Source: Flectonema sp. DT1601 (Eukaryota; Euglenozoa; Diplonemea; Diplonemida; Diplonemidae). From it: DNA of 64,000 nucleotides. Under the pieces are notes generated by a model that worked only from the letters and a program-made list of their open reading frames with translations, had not been told where the DNA came from and did no database searches. The position numbers and the translations under genes are program-made. How positions within the stretch are numbered: the stretch's first letter is position 1; every line of letters starts with the position of its first letter. The stretch is from NCBI GenBank assembly GCA_964019425.1, contig OZ025823.1, forward strand, positions 372,001-436,000, in the 5' to 3' direction. Positions 31,592 through 41,766 of the stretch are shown here, piece after piece.

Positions 31592-31852
31592 GTTTGAATA
31601 TTACCTGTTTGAAGAAAACAAAAACAGTTAATACAAACCCATCTCTGAAATCCAAGTACATTAAGTAAAAAAAAAAAAAAAAAAAAAAAATGACAACTTT
31701 GACTAGGCGATAAAAAAAAAATGTTGATACAATAAAAAAAAAAAAAAAAAAAGCAAGCTCAGCGTAAGGTGAGAGGTACAATTATAACAGGCAAAATATA
31801 GAGAGATAAAGAAGGGGGTAAATGCAAAAAAAACAAACAACAGAGGGCAAGA

Positions 31853-32077
31853 TCAACTACTGTGAATAGTTTTGTGAGGTTTCAACGAATGACTAACTCC
31901 AGGTAAGAACTTTACCGTATTATAGATTCTATGTACATCTTCTCTAACTGGTGGGGGTAGAGTCATAGCCGGATCAGGATGCTCGTGTTTCTTCGCCATT
32001 TCAATGATCGTATTCATTTCATAGATCATCACTCCAACGGTCGCGATGAACGCTATCCCGGCAGTACCCGAAGACAT
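31853..32077 (-). CDS. Small single-pass membrane protein, unknown
   Basis: 74 residues from the ATG at 32077. One membrane helix (about 6-24, AGIAFIATVGVMIYEMNTII), then a charged, Pro-containing tail (HPDPAMTLPPPVREDVHRIY). The frame stays open upstream to about 32188 but without an ATG, and a TTTTTGCTTTACAG acceptor-like site sits near 32160, so the upstream part is probably leader. Size and topology resemble small mitochondrial inner-membrane subunits; that is a guess. Confidence 0.45.
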   Translation of the reverse strand: MSSGTAGIAFIATVGVMIYEMNTIIEMAKKHEHPDPAMTLPPPVREDVHRIYNTVKFLPGVSHSLKPHKTIHSS

Positions 32078-32436
32078 TACTTTTTTTTGGGAAAGTAAAC
32101 CTGTTGAGTAGGAATACAGTATAGACCATAGTACTGGCTCTCTAATTGCGTTAACCTGTAAAGCAAAAATTAAGGATTTAATTATCAATACAATAAAGTC
32201 AACTTTTCAAGGTGATAATTTAATACCAAAATAAGTGAAAATAGTCGAATTGAAGTGACGTTGCTGAAGACTTGAAAAAAATCTGGTCAATGTATATTTT
32301 TCTTATCGATAAGAAAATTATTTCCCAATAGACATAACATTTTTAATACATTAACAATCAATGTTTCCATCTTATTGGAAATCTTACAAATGTGATCCTT
32401 GAACTCTTTTTATCAAAAACTAATTTTTTTTTTTAA

Positions 32437-34174
32437 CCCATTACGGACGGGGGTAAAACCCGGTTTTTTGACTTTTTTTGAAAAAAGAGCTAACGGGGAA
32501 AAGGGGTAGGGGGGCTCGGAAAGGTGATGTGACAAAGTGAACCGCCATTGCCTGCCCGTTAAAAATACACACACATTCACCACCTAAAGGGTGAACAGAA
32601 CAAATGAAAACACCACCAAAGACAAAAATAAGCTCAGTTCTTATGACTCCCTGCGCCTCTTCAATTTTGATGTTGTTGTGAGTGCAGGGGTCTTCCCCTT
32701 CGTACATTCTTCCCGGATAGCACCTCCCGACACAGAGGTGGTGGTATGGGACGCAAATGTTCTCCCCTTTGTAAGATTTAAGTGGTATTTGCCAAAACAG
32801 GGTGCAGGACACATAAAAACCTTACACCCCTGGCATCCATAAGTAGTCCTCACTCGAGTATTGTGATACTTACATTGTTTAGCAGCGCCAAATATTGATG
32901 AATAGTGCTCAGTGATGCTGAACATGTGTGAAAAGTGCGAACCCGAGTCAATAGTAGATGTAGTATTGGTTGTCTTGTCTCTCGACGTCCCGTCACTGAC
33001 GTGTTGCATAGCGAGCTCCTCTACATACCGTATGTAGGTACCAGTATCCTTACCGCATTTCTTTTGAAGGGTAAACGTGTTGAACATTGAAACTTTCAGC
33101 AAGTAGTCGAAAACCTTTAGATGCCATCGTTTAGTTTGAAGGTTTCTGTTCGCCCTTCCCTTCACGCTATCCATCAGGTTAACACCTCCCATCGTCTTGG
33201 TGTACCTGTCTACTTGCACGGTAGTTTGATCGGCACTTTCTCTTTTTTATTTCTCTTCCTAATCCAGCGATATACATCGACACAGTGCTTACGTAAGGGA
33301 AGAGTACTGAAAAGATGCACATCCTTTGAGTCTCTCCACTTTATATGGTGGATGCCGTGCTTGACTGAAGGTAAGAAGCAGTAAGATCCTTCGGTCTTTC
33401 TTTCACTTCCGATTTGCTTAGTCGTCCCGGTCCAGGGGTAGCCTTCGGTTTTGTAACATCAACAGAACTCCCTTTCTGTTCCGTCAGGCTGTTCCAACAC
33501 AGTGGAACCCTTTCGCCAACATCAAAACAAGAAATGCGTATGACGAATTGAAATTGTCAAACGTCACCCAATGCCCTTTATTATTATGGGGTTTAACAAG
33601 ACTATGAACATAAGAAGCAGGAATGTGTTTGTTAGCAGTGTGGAAATTACGGAGAAAGCATTTCAGTTCACCAACTTCTAGTGACTTCATGGACGTCTCT
33701 TTGTCAATCGGGCAGGTAAGAGTGTGTCGAAATATCATCTTAAGCACATGATCAGTGAAATGAGTTGGATGCCTACAATTCGCTCATTTCATTAAAGTCG
33801 CTCACACTCTGGGTAGGTCCTTTCCGTTTTTTCCTGGAGATTCTCTTGGTTTTGCCCCCCCCACTTTGATACCTTTGCTGTGTTGCTGTCAGATGACGAC
33901 TCCGATACAGAATCCATCATCATCAGACCTTCATTGGACGCCGAACTTGTATCAATTTCAACAGGCACACGAAACTTCTTGTTAGGTGGTAAAATTTCGA
34001 TTATTAGTTTTGAATTTCATGAATAAAAACACAGCGAACCACGCCATCCCACCCAAGATTCGTCGCGAAACGGCCTCGATTACACCCCCCCTGGGTAGCG
34101 TTAGCCGGGTTTTCCCCTTAGCGAAAATAAAATTTCAAAATAACCACTGTAGTGGACCCCCCGTCCTTAATGGG
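32437..34174 (-). mobile_element. piggyBac-family DNA transposon, internally deleted
   Basis: Bounded by TTAA on both sides (32433-32436 and 34175-34178), the piggyBac target. Terminal inverted repeats begin CCCATTACGGACGGGGG at the left; the right end, reverse-complemented, reads CCCATTAAGGACGGGGG, one mismatch in 17. The element is about 1.74 kb, shorter than autonomous copies. It inserted between the small membrane protein and the EEP gene and lies in A/T runs. The TIR match suggests a fairly recent insertion. Confidence 0.9.
32641..33747 (-). pseudogene. Decayed piggyBac transposase (DDE_Tnp_1_7), central/C-terminal half
   Basis: Fragment 33747-33484 carries VTFDNFNSSYAFL, the second catalytic Asp region (DNFYTS in active families). 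Fragment down to 32641 carries the VHLFST region, KTMGGVNLMD (third catalytic Asp region) and the C-terminal cross-brace Cys finger (CKYHNTR.., CQGCKVFMCPAPC). The two lie in different frames. An acidic Ser/Asp-rich segment at about 33850-33960 looks like the N-terminal start of the transposase, so roughly 200 residues including the first catalytic Asp are missing. It cannot be active alone but could be mobilised in trans. Confidence 0.85.
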
Positions 34175-34250
34175 TTAAAAAAAAAAAAAAAAGTTTGAAA
34201 TGAGCTATCAACACATATTTGTTTTCTCTAAAACAGTACACATCAATGTA

Positions 34251-35180
34251 CTAGATTTGTAGGTTAACTACCAACGGGAAGTGATCACTTGGATGATGCT
34301 CGTTTGGCAGACCCATCTCAATAGCATCCCTCCACTGTTCTTTTGTACAGGGAGGACTAACAGTATTGACAGTGAAGTTATTAGACACGAAGATGAAATC
34401 TATGCCTTGAGCCCTACCCGTAGATCCTAAGAAAGTCGGTCCCTTTGGTGTTGTATTTATCATCTTAAATAGATGTGAACCTTCCACACCACCATTTAAA
34501 ACGTGTGAAACCAAACTACTATCCGCACTGCAGTTAAAGTCTCCACATATAATTACATTGCACTGTTCAGGTATGAGATTCATTTTCTTTTGTTGCTTTG
34601 TGATGATATTAAGAGCGTTTTTCATTTGAGAAAATCTCTCAGCGTCTTTGTCAGGATGACCTTCAAGATGACAATTTATAATCCAAATTAACTTTTGACT
34701 TGAACGGTCAAACATTGCAGACAAAAGAGTTCTTGAGCGGTGATTATGCCATTGGAGATCGAATTTGGACTCGTTGAAGAACATTGCAGTCTTTGCAAGT
34801 GATCCTTTACTTGGATCTTTAGCTACGGATTTATCAAATGGAGCAATGCAATTAAATCCGAAATCTTTCATAAAACCAAAGTCTTCCTCAAATGTCCCAA
34901 TCTCACACTCCTGGACTGCTATAATGTCACCAAGCGTTGGGAGCAGTTTTTCTAACAACGGTTGTCTACATTTCCAACTTTTAATTTTTTCTGGTAAGTG
35001 AGAAGCATATCTCTTCCTCTCAAATCCTCTTTGCAATGTATTAAATGAGGCCACCGTTATCGATTCTCCCTCAGTAGCAACACGTTTCATTCCTCTCCTG
35101 CATGATATTATCGCTATCGCTGCCGTTGCGGCAAAAATGCTGATTCGACTTACCGTTTTAGTTGATAATGCTGAATTCAT
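34251..35180 (-). CDS. Endonuclease/exonuclease/phosphatase (EEP) superfamily protein with N-terminal anchor
   Basis: 309 residues from the ATG at 35180, acceptor-like CAG 19 bases upstream. Residues about 7-27 form a hydrophobic anchor (ISIFAATAAIAIISC). The EEP motifs follow in order: VASFNTLQ, AVQECE (metal-binding Glu), NCHLEG, CGDFNC (Asp/Asn pair), GIDFIFV, and the terminal HHPSDHFPLVV with catalytic Asp-His. All key residues are present, so it should be active. The ASFNTLQR start is closest to CCR4/angel/nocturnin-type members, but sphingomyelinase or phosphoinositide phosphatase activity cannot be excluded. The anchor suggests a membrane or mitochondrial outer-membrane location (inference). 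Confidence 0.88.
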   Translation of the reverse strand: MNSALSTKTVSRISIFAATAAIAIISCRRGMKRVATEGESITVASFNTLQRGFERKRYASHLPEKIKSWKCRQPLLEKLLPTLGDIIAVQECEIGTFEEDFGFMKDFGFNCIAPFDKSVAKDPSKGSLAKTAMFFNESKFDLQWHNHRSRTLLSAMFDRSSQKLIWIINCHLEGHPDKDAERFSQMKNALNIITKQQKKMNLIPEQCNVIICGDFNCSADSSLVSHVLNGGVEGSHLFKMINTTPKGPTFLGSTGRAQGIDFIFVSNNFTVNTVSPPCTKEQWRDAIEMGLPNEHHPSDHFPLVVNLQI

Positions 35181-35454
35181 ATATTGCGCTCACGTAAAGC
35201 TGAGTTGAGCTTTAGAGGTTTAAAAAAAAAGAAGAAAAAAAAATGTTAACTGATGTCAAGTATATATCACTTTCTAAATTGTCGTAACGAAAATAACAAA
35301 ACAAATAACGCATATATTGCCATTTTTAAAAAAAAAAAAAAGAAAACACTGGCATTTATGGTTTGAACACTTTGTTTTTCCACACTTTATAATATATTTT
35401 TATCCTTTTTTTTTTTTTTTTTTCTTGAAATAGAATGATAAATACAAGGGAGTA

Positions 35455-36192
35455 CTATTGACAAGCAGACTGATGTCTCCCCAGACCAAAATGTTTTGTT
35501 CTCGACATCGTTTGGAAAGTATCAACACGTGGAACCATGATTGGTTCTCCTTCTGGTGTTAAGGCAAATTTATCACTTTTTTCATCCCACTTTACAGAAA
35601 TACAAAATCCTGGAGGACTTTCAGTAAATCGAAGCAATTTCAATTGCACTCTCCTCTTCTTAAAATATTCAACGAGTCTGTGAAACAACTCATCTCTACG
35701 CTCGTTTATAAGATCAGCCTGATGAGTCTCATATCCGGTATCAATTGATTTTACTTTCTCTTTCCACGTCACAGAAGGATGGACAGACCATATTTGATCA
35801 TGAAAAGTATGCTTCAGATAGACTTCTCCTTGAAAGCATCTTTGTGGTTCTTCTAAACGAGCATACCAATTTATTTGTTTTTGAAGAGAAACGACAAAGT
35901 GTTGTAGTATAGATGACACTCTGTCTTTTTGATTATTAATCTCGAATTCTGGTCCATTTTCCACATTCAATCCACCAGAGTTACTTAGCTCCCCAAAGCG
36001 TGTTCCCCGTAGAAGTTTTTTCACTGTTCCAGCCGATGTGAATGTTGGTCTTGCCTGTGGTATCGTTGTACTTGCATACAGCAAGGTTTTGTTCCTATTA
36101 ATTACAGCGGTGTCATTTCCGATATTACCACACATAAGACGACCCTTAAAGTTGGGTATCGTAAACAGCAAACGTCCGTTGCATCGCAGCAT
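35455..36192 (-). CDS. Hypothetical protein, possibly mitochondrial
   Basis: 245 residues, ATG at 36192 preceded by TCTCCCTCACAG 12 bases upstream. The N-terminus (MLRCNGRLLFTIPNFKGRLMCG) is basic without acids, compatible with organelle targeting. The middle has an amphipathic SILQHFVVSLQKQINWYARL helix and a TWKEKVKSIDTGYETHQADL segment. Towards the end beta-type sequence with PPGFCISVKWDE appears. I recognise no family. It sits between the EEP and TPPP genes in the same orientation. Confidence 0.6.
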   Translation of the reverse strand: MLRCNGRLLFTIPNFKGRLMCGNIGNDTAVINRNKTLLYASTTIPQARPTFTSAGTVKKLLRGTRFGELSNSGGLNVENGPEFEINNQKDRVSSILQHFVVSLQKQINWYARLEEPQRCFQGEVYLKHTFHDQIWSVHPSVTWKEKVKSIDTGYETHQADLINERRDELFHRLVEYFKKRRVQLKLLRFTESPPGFCISVKWDEKSDKFALTPEGEPIMVPRVDTFQTMSRTKHFGLGRHQSACQ

Positions 36193-36391
36193 ATTGCAAC
36201 AACACTGTGAGGGAGAGAATACAATGTGGTAAAGTAATTTAATAGAAATTTATTTTCACTTCATTTTCTAAGTAAGTCTAATGAACTACATACAAGAAGG
36301 GTTTGAGGATTCCATCCTTACCTTCGTAAGGTAACCACCAAGGGTTAAACAAAACAAAACAAAACAATAAAAAGAAACTTCAGCTTAACGG

Positions 36392-37399
36392 TTATCTAAA
36401 ATCGGGTAGTCTTCTCCTTTTATCTTCTGAGAGATTTTTGAGTCGCGACATTCCCTTTCTAATCTCGCGACTACAACGAGCAGATTCTTCCATTGCTGGA
36501 GATGTTACTCCTTCCTTTGGTGTTCTCCATGATGGAACAGATGTATGTGCAGTGTGATAAGCAGGACGGGGTGTCACATGCATGAATGGCTCTTCCTCAT
36601 AGTCGTCTTCTTGTTGTTGTGGTCGGCTATTTTCATAAAATTGATCAAAATCTGGGTCACCTTCCTCATTAGGAAAAGTAAAACTAACACTCCTCCTTGG
36701 TACACCATCTTGATATAAACTTTCACCTCTACTGTCACTCCTGTTGTCTTCCATACCCATAGGAGGATACCTTGGCATCATATATGGGTTACCGTGAGAT
36801 GGTGGCATTGGAAACGGAGGAAAAGGAGGCATAAACGAATTATTTGTCGGCAACACTGGCTTTCTCGGATATGACATCGGTGTCGCAACACCTCTCGGGA
36901 GTACTCCTGAACTTTGATCCCAAGGAGAAAACATTGGATCGGGAGGTTGAGCAACGGGAAGTGGTGTCCCTCTTGGAATTGATGTTTTAGGTTTTCGATC
37001 AGCATCAGTTATTACTTGTCGTTTACTCCAAAATTTTGGATCAGAATTACCTCGAAGAGTCTTACTATGTTTTGAACTTAAGTAAACATACAACAGTGAA
37101 TCCACAAGTACACCAAGACCTTGATTTGGATGTAAATTAGGAAATGCGATTGCAGCTAACAGCTGCAACACATCAACAAACTGATCGAAATCGAGTCGTC
37201 TACGTCTAGTTTTTTGTAGGGTTTGATGAAAGGCAACGTCAGCATCCTGTAGACAGAGTCTGGTATTTCTATCAACCAGAAGTAGTTGTCGTACCATGCG
37301 AGCAAATCTCGTACTATCAATCTCTTCACAATCTCTTCCACTGCCGTAGTTGGAATACTCTAAAAACACTTCGTACAGCTCTGCATTTTCATCAGACAT
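36392..37399 (-). CDS. p25-alpha/TPPP-domain protein with Pro-rich tail
   Basis: 335 residues, ATG at 37399 with TTCATTCAG 15 bases upstream. Residues about 5-95 match p25-alpha: LYEVFLEYSNYG, then STRFARMVRQLLLVD, then DADVAFHQT and RRLDFDQFVDVLQLLA, the conserved end of the domain. p25-alpha proteins bind and bundle microtubules and are typical of ciliated organisms. The C-terminal two thirds are Pro/Met/Arg-rich and disordered (PPFPPFPMPP) with acidic patches. It lacks the classical C-terminal Rossmann-like p25 segment of animal TPPP, so it is a long-tailed variant. Confidence 0.8.
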   Translation of the reverse strand: MSDENAELYEVFLEYSNYGSGRDCEEIDSTRFARMVRQLLLVDRNTRLCLQDADVAFHQTLQKTRRRRLDFDQFVDVLQLLAAIAFPNLHPNQGLGVLVDSLLYVYLSSKHSKTLRGNSDPKFWSKRQVITDADRKPKTSIPRGTPLPVAQPPDPMFSPWDQSSGVLPRGVATPMSYPRKPVLPTNNSFMPPFPPFPMPPSHGNPYMMPRYPPMGMEDNRSDSRGESLYQDGVPRRSVSFTFPNEEGDPDFDQFYENSRPQQQEDDYEEEPFMHVTPRPAYHTAHTSVPSWRTPKEGVTSPAMEESARCSREIRKGMSRLKNLSEDKRRRLPDFR

Positions 37400-38635
37400 T
37401 TGTTATTGTCGTCACTGAATGAATTTTATGAATTAATAACACATTAAAGAGATTTTTTTTTTTTTTTTTTTTTTTTTTGTTGCCTGCTGGTCTACAACAA
37501 CCATCGGCCTTATTCGTCGACGTGTAGCGACAGAATAAATTATTTATAAGAAAAATTTAAAAAAAAAAAAAAAATATATAATAAAAGAATTCCTCGATTG
37601 TTCTATAAAAAAGAATAAATCGGTGATAAACACACGAAGGCAGATCAGAATAGCCAAAAAAAAAGAAAAAAAAAAGGATAAACGAAATACAAAAAAAATA
37701 GTACAAAAAGACACGCAGGTAACTATTTTTCATTCACACAAAAAGTGAAAAGAAAAGACAACAGCATCACAGACTTGCTTCGTTCCCCTGTATGTGTTCC
37801 AACATTTTCGGGACATTCGAATCGAAAAGCAAAGGTTCACAAACAAATAGGTGTTCAACTCTTGCAATGATTGTTGGCATAGCTGTATCAATAATAATAT
37901 TGCAATTTGCAATTTTAATTTGTTTGAAAAAAAAAAACATTTTTTTTTGTTGTTTTGTTTATAATAAAAAAAGACATATGTACGCACGACATTAGCGGAC
38001 TTGACGAACTGAATTTATTTCAAATGTACGAATCGCAGCCTTCTTAAAGAAAACTGATAGATCAACATTCGGAATTCAGGAGGGTCGAATGTTCCGCAAA
38101 ACAGAAACAGGTGAGAGAGATGAGTACGCAGATTGAAATCCAAACTAACACGGAGGACACAAAAAAACACACGCCAAACGGAAATCGCAATCACGTTCAA
38201 CAGTTCATTTAACGAAACTCAAAAAAAAAAAAGTAGAAAAAAAATAACATATCAAATCTTGCGACTAAACTTTTTTTTTAATTGCCGCAGAAACATAAAT
38301 AATTAACCAAACAACAAAATGAAGCTGTTAAACTCAATTTGAGGAGGAGGAGCAGCAAGACAAATGATAATTTAAATACCGCATAGCATATTCATCATGC
38401 CCTTCCAACAGATCCCGTAATCGGGAACTTCCCGACAGCAGTAAAAGCGTGGGGGTCACGTTGAGATAATCGGGCAAGTTAGTTGTTTTGTTTTGTTTTC
38501 TTGTCTGTTAGAAAGAATATCAAAACCAATATGGATTTCTCAATCCTACGAAAAGGTTTGTGAAATACAATAAACCTCTAAACTTTTTCAAGGTAAACTC
38601 TTCAGGTAAATTACTACCGTCAATCAGCTGTTTAC
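37400..38635. other. Spacer with one GC-rich, structure- or coding-like patch
   Basis: AT-rich with homopolymers except for 38390-38480, which is distinctly GC-richer. On the minus strand that patch lies in a 50-codon open frame (about 38344-38500) just after a CTTTCTAACAG acceptor-like site near 38510. On either strand it can fold (TCGGGAACTTCCCGA palindrome, CGTGGGGGTCACG hairpin, closing TGCCC/GGGCA). See findings. Confidence 0.4.
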
Positions 38636-40176
38636 CTACTCTGGTTGCTGAACAGCTGTTTCTTCCAACAAAGGGTTGGTTTCCTTGTCCGATTCTTTTC
38701 GAAACAAACCTGTTATCTCTTCTAAAGTGAGCCCCTTTGTTTCTGTTTGTCGTATTTGTGTTTTGATGAATAATTAATAAAAAAATATATAAAAATATAA
38801 AAATAACATTACATACCAGGCATATATTTATACACAAAAACCAAACCAAATAATCCAAAAACAGCATAAAGCCAGAATGCGCTATCAGGATGGTCCTTTG
38901 GCTTTGATCTGTTAGTACTAATGGCTTCTGAGAGAGTCAAGAACGTAAAAGAAATAGCAAAACTACAACACCAGTTTACTGTCGTTGCTATTGAGATGCA
39001 TGTTGCTCGGGCATATAGAGGATAGATTTCTGAGTTGACTACCCAAGGGATGGCTGCCATACCAATTCCAAAGCTGAGGAGGTAAGCGCACATCGCAATT
39101 GAAGCAAACACTTGATTTGATTCACCGACAAAGACTCCTCCAAGAGCAGATAAAAATATAACCACACCCGTCAACGATCCAAGAGTAAGAGTTCTACGTC
39201 CGAATCTATCAATGAGAAACATTCCTATGATACAGCCAGCCATTTGAGCAGATGAAACTGCACCTGACAAACATGTAGCCATCACATTCTTATGAGCCCA
39301 TGGAGGTAGATCGCTGTCGCTGCCATCACTGCTTTGTAAAATTGAAGCTGAGTAGTACATAATTGTATTTATACCAATTAACTGTTGCAGTAATTGAAGC
39401 ATACAACCAACTGCTAAAGCTCTTAACACTGGTTTATCATGCCACAACTCTCGTAGGGTAAAACTGCTTTTCTCTGCTGCTAGTGACTGGACCAGTTCTT
39501 TTAATTCAGCATCTGCAGCATCTTCACTACCGTCACGAACTTTTAGTAGACACGAGCGAGCAGCTTCAATATGACCTTTGCTGACTAGCCAACGAGGTGA
39601 TTCAGGTAAAAATAAGAAACCAATAAACATTACTGCACCAGGGATTGCTCCAGCTCCAAGCATATACCTCCATCCGCGAGGAGTCTTAGCGACGTCTAGA
39701 CCGCAGGCAATTAAAGATGCGAGAACCTGTCCTCCCACAATTGATATATTATTAACAGTAACAAGTTTTCCTCTCGATTCCGGTGGAGCTATTTCAGCAA
39801 TGTACATCGGTACTGTGGTAGCAGCGAAACCTACGGCAACACCGATGAGACCACGGCCGACAATTAGCCATGTTAAATTAGGAGATAGTGCCATAAGTAG
39901 GCAGGCACCAACAAATATAGATGCGCTCAACAGACTGACGAACCTCCTTCCTCTTGAATCATTTAATACACCACATAGAGCTGAGCCAAATGCTGCTCCT
40001 ACAGTTGTTACACTTACGACAGTTTCTTGCCATACGTTTGACAAGTCCATTCCGTCAACGTCTGAGTCGCTGCTCTTTATCTGAATCATTGCTCCTGATA
40101 CCACTCCTGTATCGTATCCAAATAATCCTCCTCCTACAGATGCTATGAATATTAACAACGCAAAGAATAAATTCAT
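38636..40176 (-). CDS. MFS sugar/inositol transporter; two exons
   Basis: Exons 40176-38817 and 38742-38636 (74-base intron, GTATGT/CAG) give 488 residues. Twelve membrane helices are visible. Family signatures: GYDTGVVSGAM at helix 1, GRGLIGVAVG, PESPRWL after helix 6, QQLIGINTIMYY in helix 7, DRFGRRTL between helices 8 and 9, and PETKGLTLEEI, which is split by the intron and only restored by splicing. The helix-1 motif and sequence resemble proton/myo-inositol symporters (HMIT/INT) as well as hexose transporters. The tail (ETNPLLEE) has a dileucine-like endolysosomal sorting signal. The ATG directly follows an A run on the coding strand. Confidence 0.92.
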
Positions 40177-40560
40177 TTTTTTTTTTTTTTTTTTTTTTAA
40201 AAAGTCTTCCTGATCTAATCACACAATAATAAATAAGACTATGTCAAAACATGTTCTTAAGAAAAATAAACAAAACCGGTCGATCTTTGGAAGATTCCAA
40301 GCCAACTAGCAGACCCTTCAATGAAGGGATACAGAGATTTGCTGATGATACAAATATGCATCACCTGCTTACAGATATGAACAAAAGACAGAAAAACAAA
40401 CAAAAAAACGAAACGTAAATAATAACTCTGAGTAGTTTTGGTTCGTTGGTATGCAAACTTGAATAATACAACACAAAAATAAACCATTTGCTCGCGTTAA
40501 GAGAGGGGGAAATTGGTGTTTTTTTCTTTTTTTTTTTTTAAAAATCGAAGAATTAATCGC
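40177..40560. other. Spacer
   Basis: AT-rich, no feature beyond a T run at the transporter start and one near 40520. A 76-codon minus-strand frame here lacks coding character. Confidence 0.5.
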
Positions 40561-41421
40561 TTAAATTGAAGTCATGTGACCGTCAGCTTTACGTTCCCAT
40601 TTATGAACGAAGTTTAACCAGTACATTGGACTCTGTTCTATTTGGAACTCAGTTGGGGGTGGTGGGACAGGTGCCCAACGAGGAGTGTGTTTTTCAACTT
40701 GATATAGTCGTTTAGCAGCTCGTTCAGCATCACGTGCTTCATTAGTAAGTTGATTTCTCTTCAATTCAATATCAAATGTGTAATCAGTAAATTCATCTGC
40801 TTCTGTTTGTCTCGGAGATCTCATTCTCTTAGGCTGCTCTACACTCTGAACCCTTTTCTTTGGAGACATCGATCTCTCTCTAGCAGCCTTCAACTTCTCT
40901 TTGGGTGATGCTATATCGTTTCGTTGTTTGTGAGAATTATCCACGCCGAGTTCTTTTATTCTTTTATTATTTTTTGGAAATGGTTGGTTATTAAGTGCTT
41001 CTTTAGCAAGTTCAACGCAATGAAAGAATTTATTTATTTCTATATCATTCGATTTGGTTTTATTTAACTTACTATCAGCCATTACAAGAAACAGGTCTGG
41101 TTCAGTTCCGTTTATAAGAAACACGCATTCAAAGGAGACGTTTGTTCGTAGGGATCTGGCGATGTCAACTCCAAGGATTTGGTCGTATCTCAAAGTTCTA
41201 AGAACCTGTCCTTGTAAGCTACAAACATAAAACAAACACTTTCCCACTATAACAGCAACTTTCTCTTCACGTTTCGGGCCTATCAAAACACATGCTCTAA
41301 TGTAAACCATTTGATTATTATTTTTAAATACCTGAAGCAGCTTCTTTGTGCTTTCAAGTGGTGGGTACACAACCCTCATTGCTGCTTCCATCCTCGCCTT
41401 ACGAGGATCACCATCTTCCAT
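40561..41421 (-). CDS. PH-like-fold protein with basic disordered tail
   Basis: 286 residues, ATG at 41421, ATACTCAG 9 bases upstream. Residues about 22-145 alternate short beta strands (VYIRACVLIG, KVAVIVGKCLFYVC, LRTLRYDQILGVDI, FECVFLI, DLFLVMA) and end in an amphipathic helix (NKFFHCVELAKEAL), the pattern of a PH/PTB-like barrel. Residues about 150-230 are Lys/Arg/Ser/Pro-rich with SPK/SPR motifs suggesting CDK-type phosphorylation. The C-terminus has APVPPPPTEF and aromatic sequence. PH-like proteins of this kind are common in flagellates but no specific family is claimed. Confidence 0.6.
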   Translation of the reverse strand: MEDGDPRKARMEAAMRVVYPPLESTKKLLQVFKNNNQMVYIRACVLIGPKREEKVAVIVGKCLFYVCSLQGQVLRTLRYDQILGVDIARSLRTNVSFECVFLINGTEPDLFLVMADSKLNKTKSNDIEINKFFHCVELAKEALNNQPFPKNNKRIKELGVDNSHKQRNDIASPKEKLKAARERSMSPKKRVQSVEQPKRMRSPRQTEADEFTDYTFDIELKRNQLTNEARDAERAAKRLYQVEKHTPRWAPVPPPPTEFQIEQSPMYWLNFVHKWERKADGHMTSI

Positions 41422-41766
41422 ATTGTATTACTGAGTATTTATAATGAACAGTAAAGAATGAATAACACTTATTTAAAGAAACATGTAACTATTTCTGTAA
41501 TTGAAAATACAAACGAAAACCCATTCACCTTTCGTAAGGAATCCAGTAAGTTCCCAGGGGCAAAGCAGCTGGGACCTGAAAAGGTCCACAGGAATAAAGA
41601 AAAAACAACACATCTAAAAAGCAGTCTTCAAGCTTCGAATATTGGTCAAAGTTCAAATCCAGCTGGAAACGTGCGAACCTAATAATTGAGTGTCGTGTTA
41701 GACTTGTAAAAGTAAACGCAACGATTTTTTTTTTTTTTTTTTTTTTTCTTTCTTTCCTCGTCATTC

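Noticed and set aside
38520-38867. 115-codon minus-strand frame overlapping the transporter 3' end
   Set aside because: It covers the second transporter exon in another frame and reads through the intron; splicing to PETKGLTLEEI is far better supported.
40257-40487. Minus-strand 76-codon hydrophobic frame
   Set aside because: Translation of T-rich spacer; no plausible context or conserved pattern.
41641-41670. GTTCAAATCC resembling a tRNA T-loop
   Set aside because: Flanking bases do not pair into a T-stem on either strand and no acceptor or anticodon arm fits.
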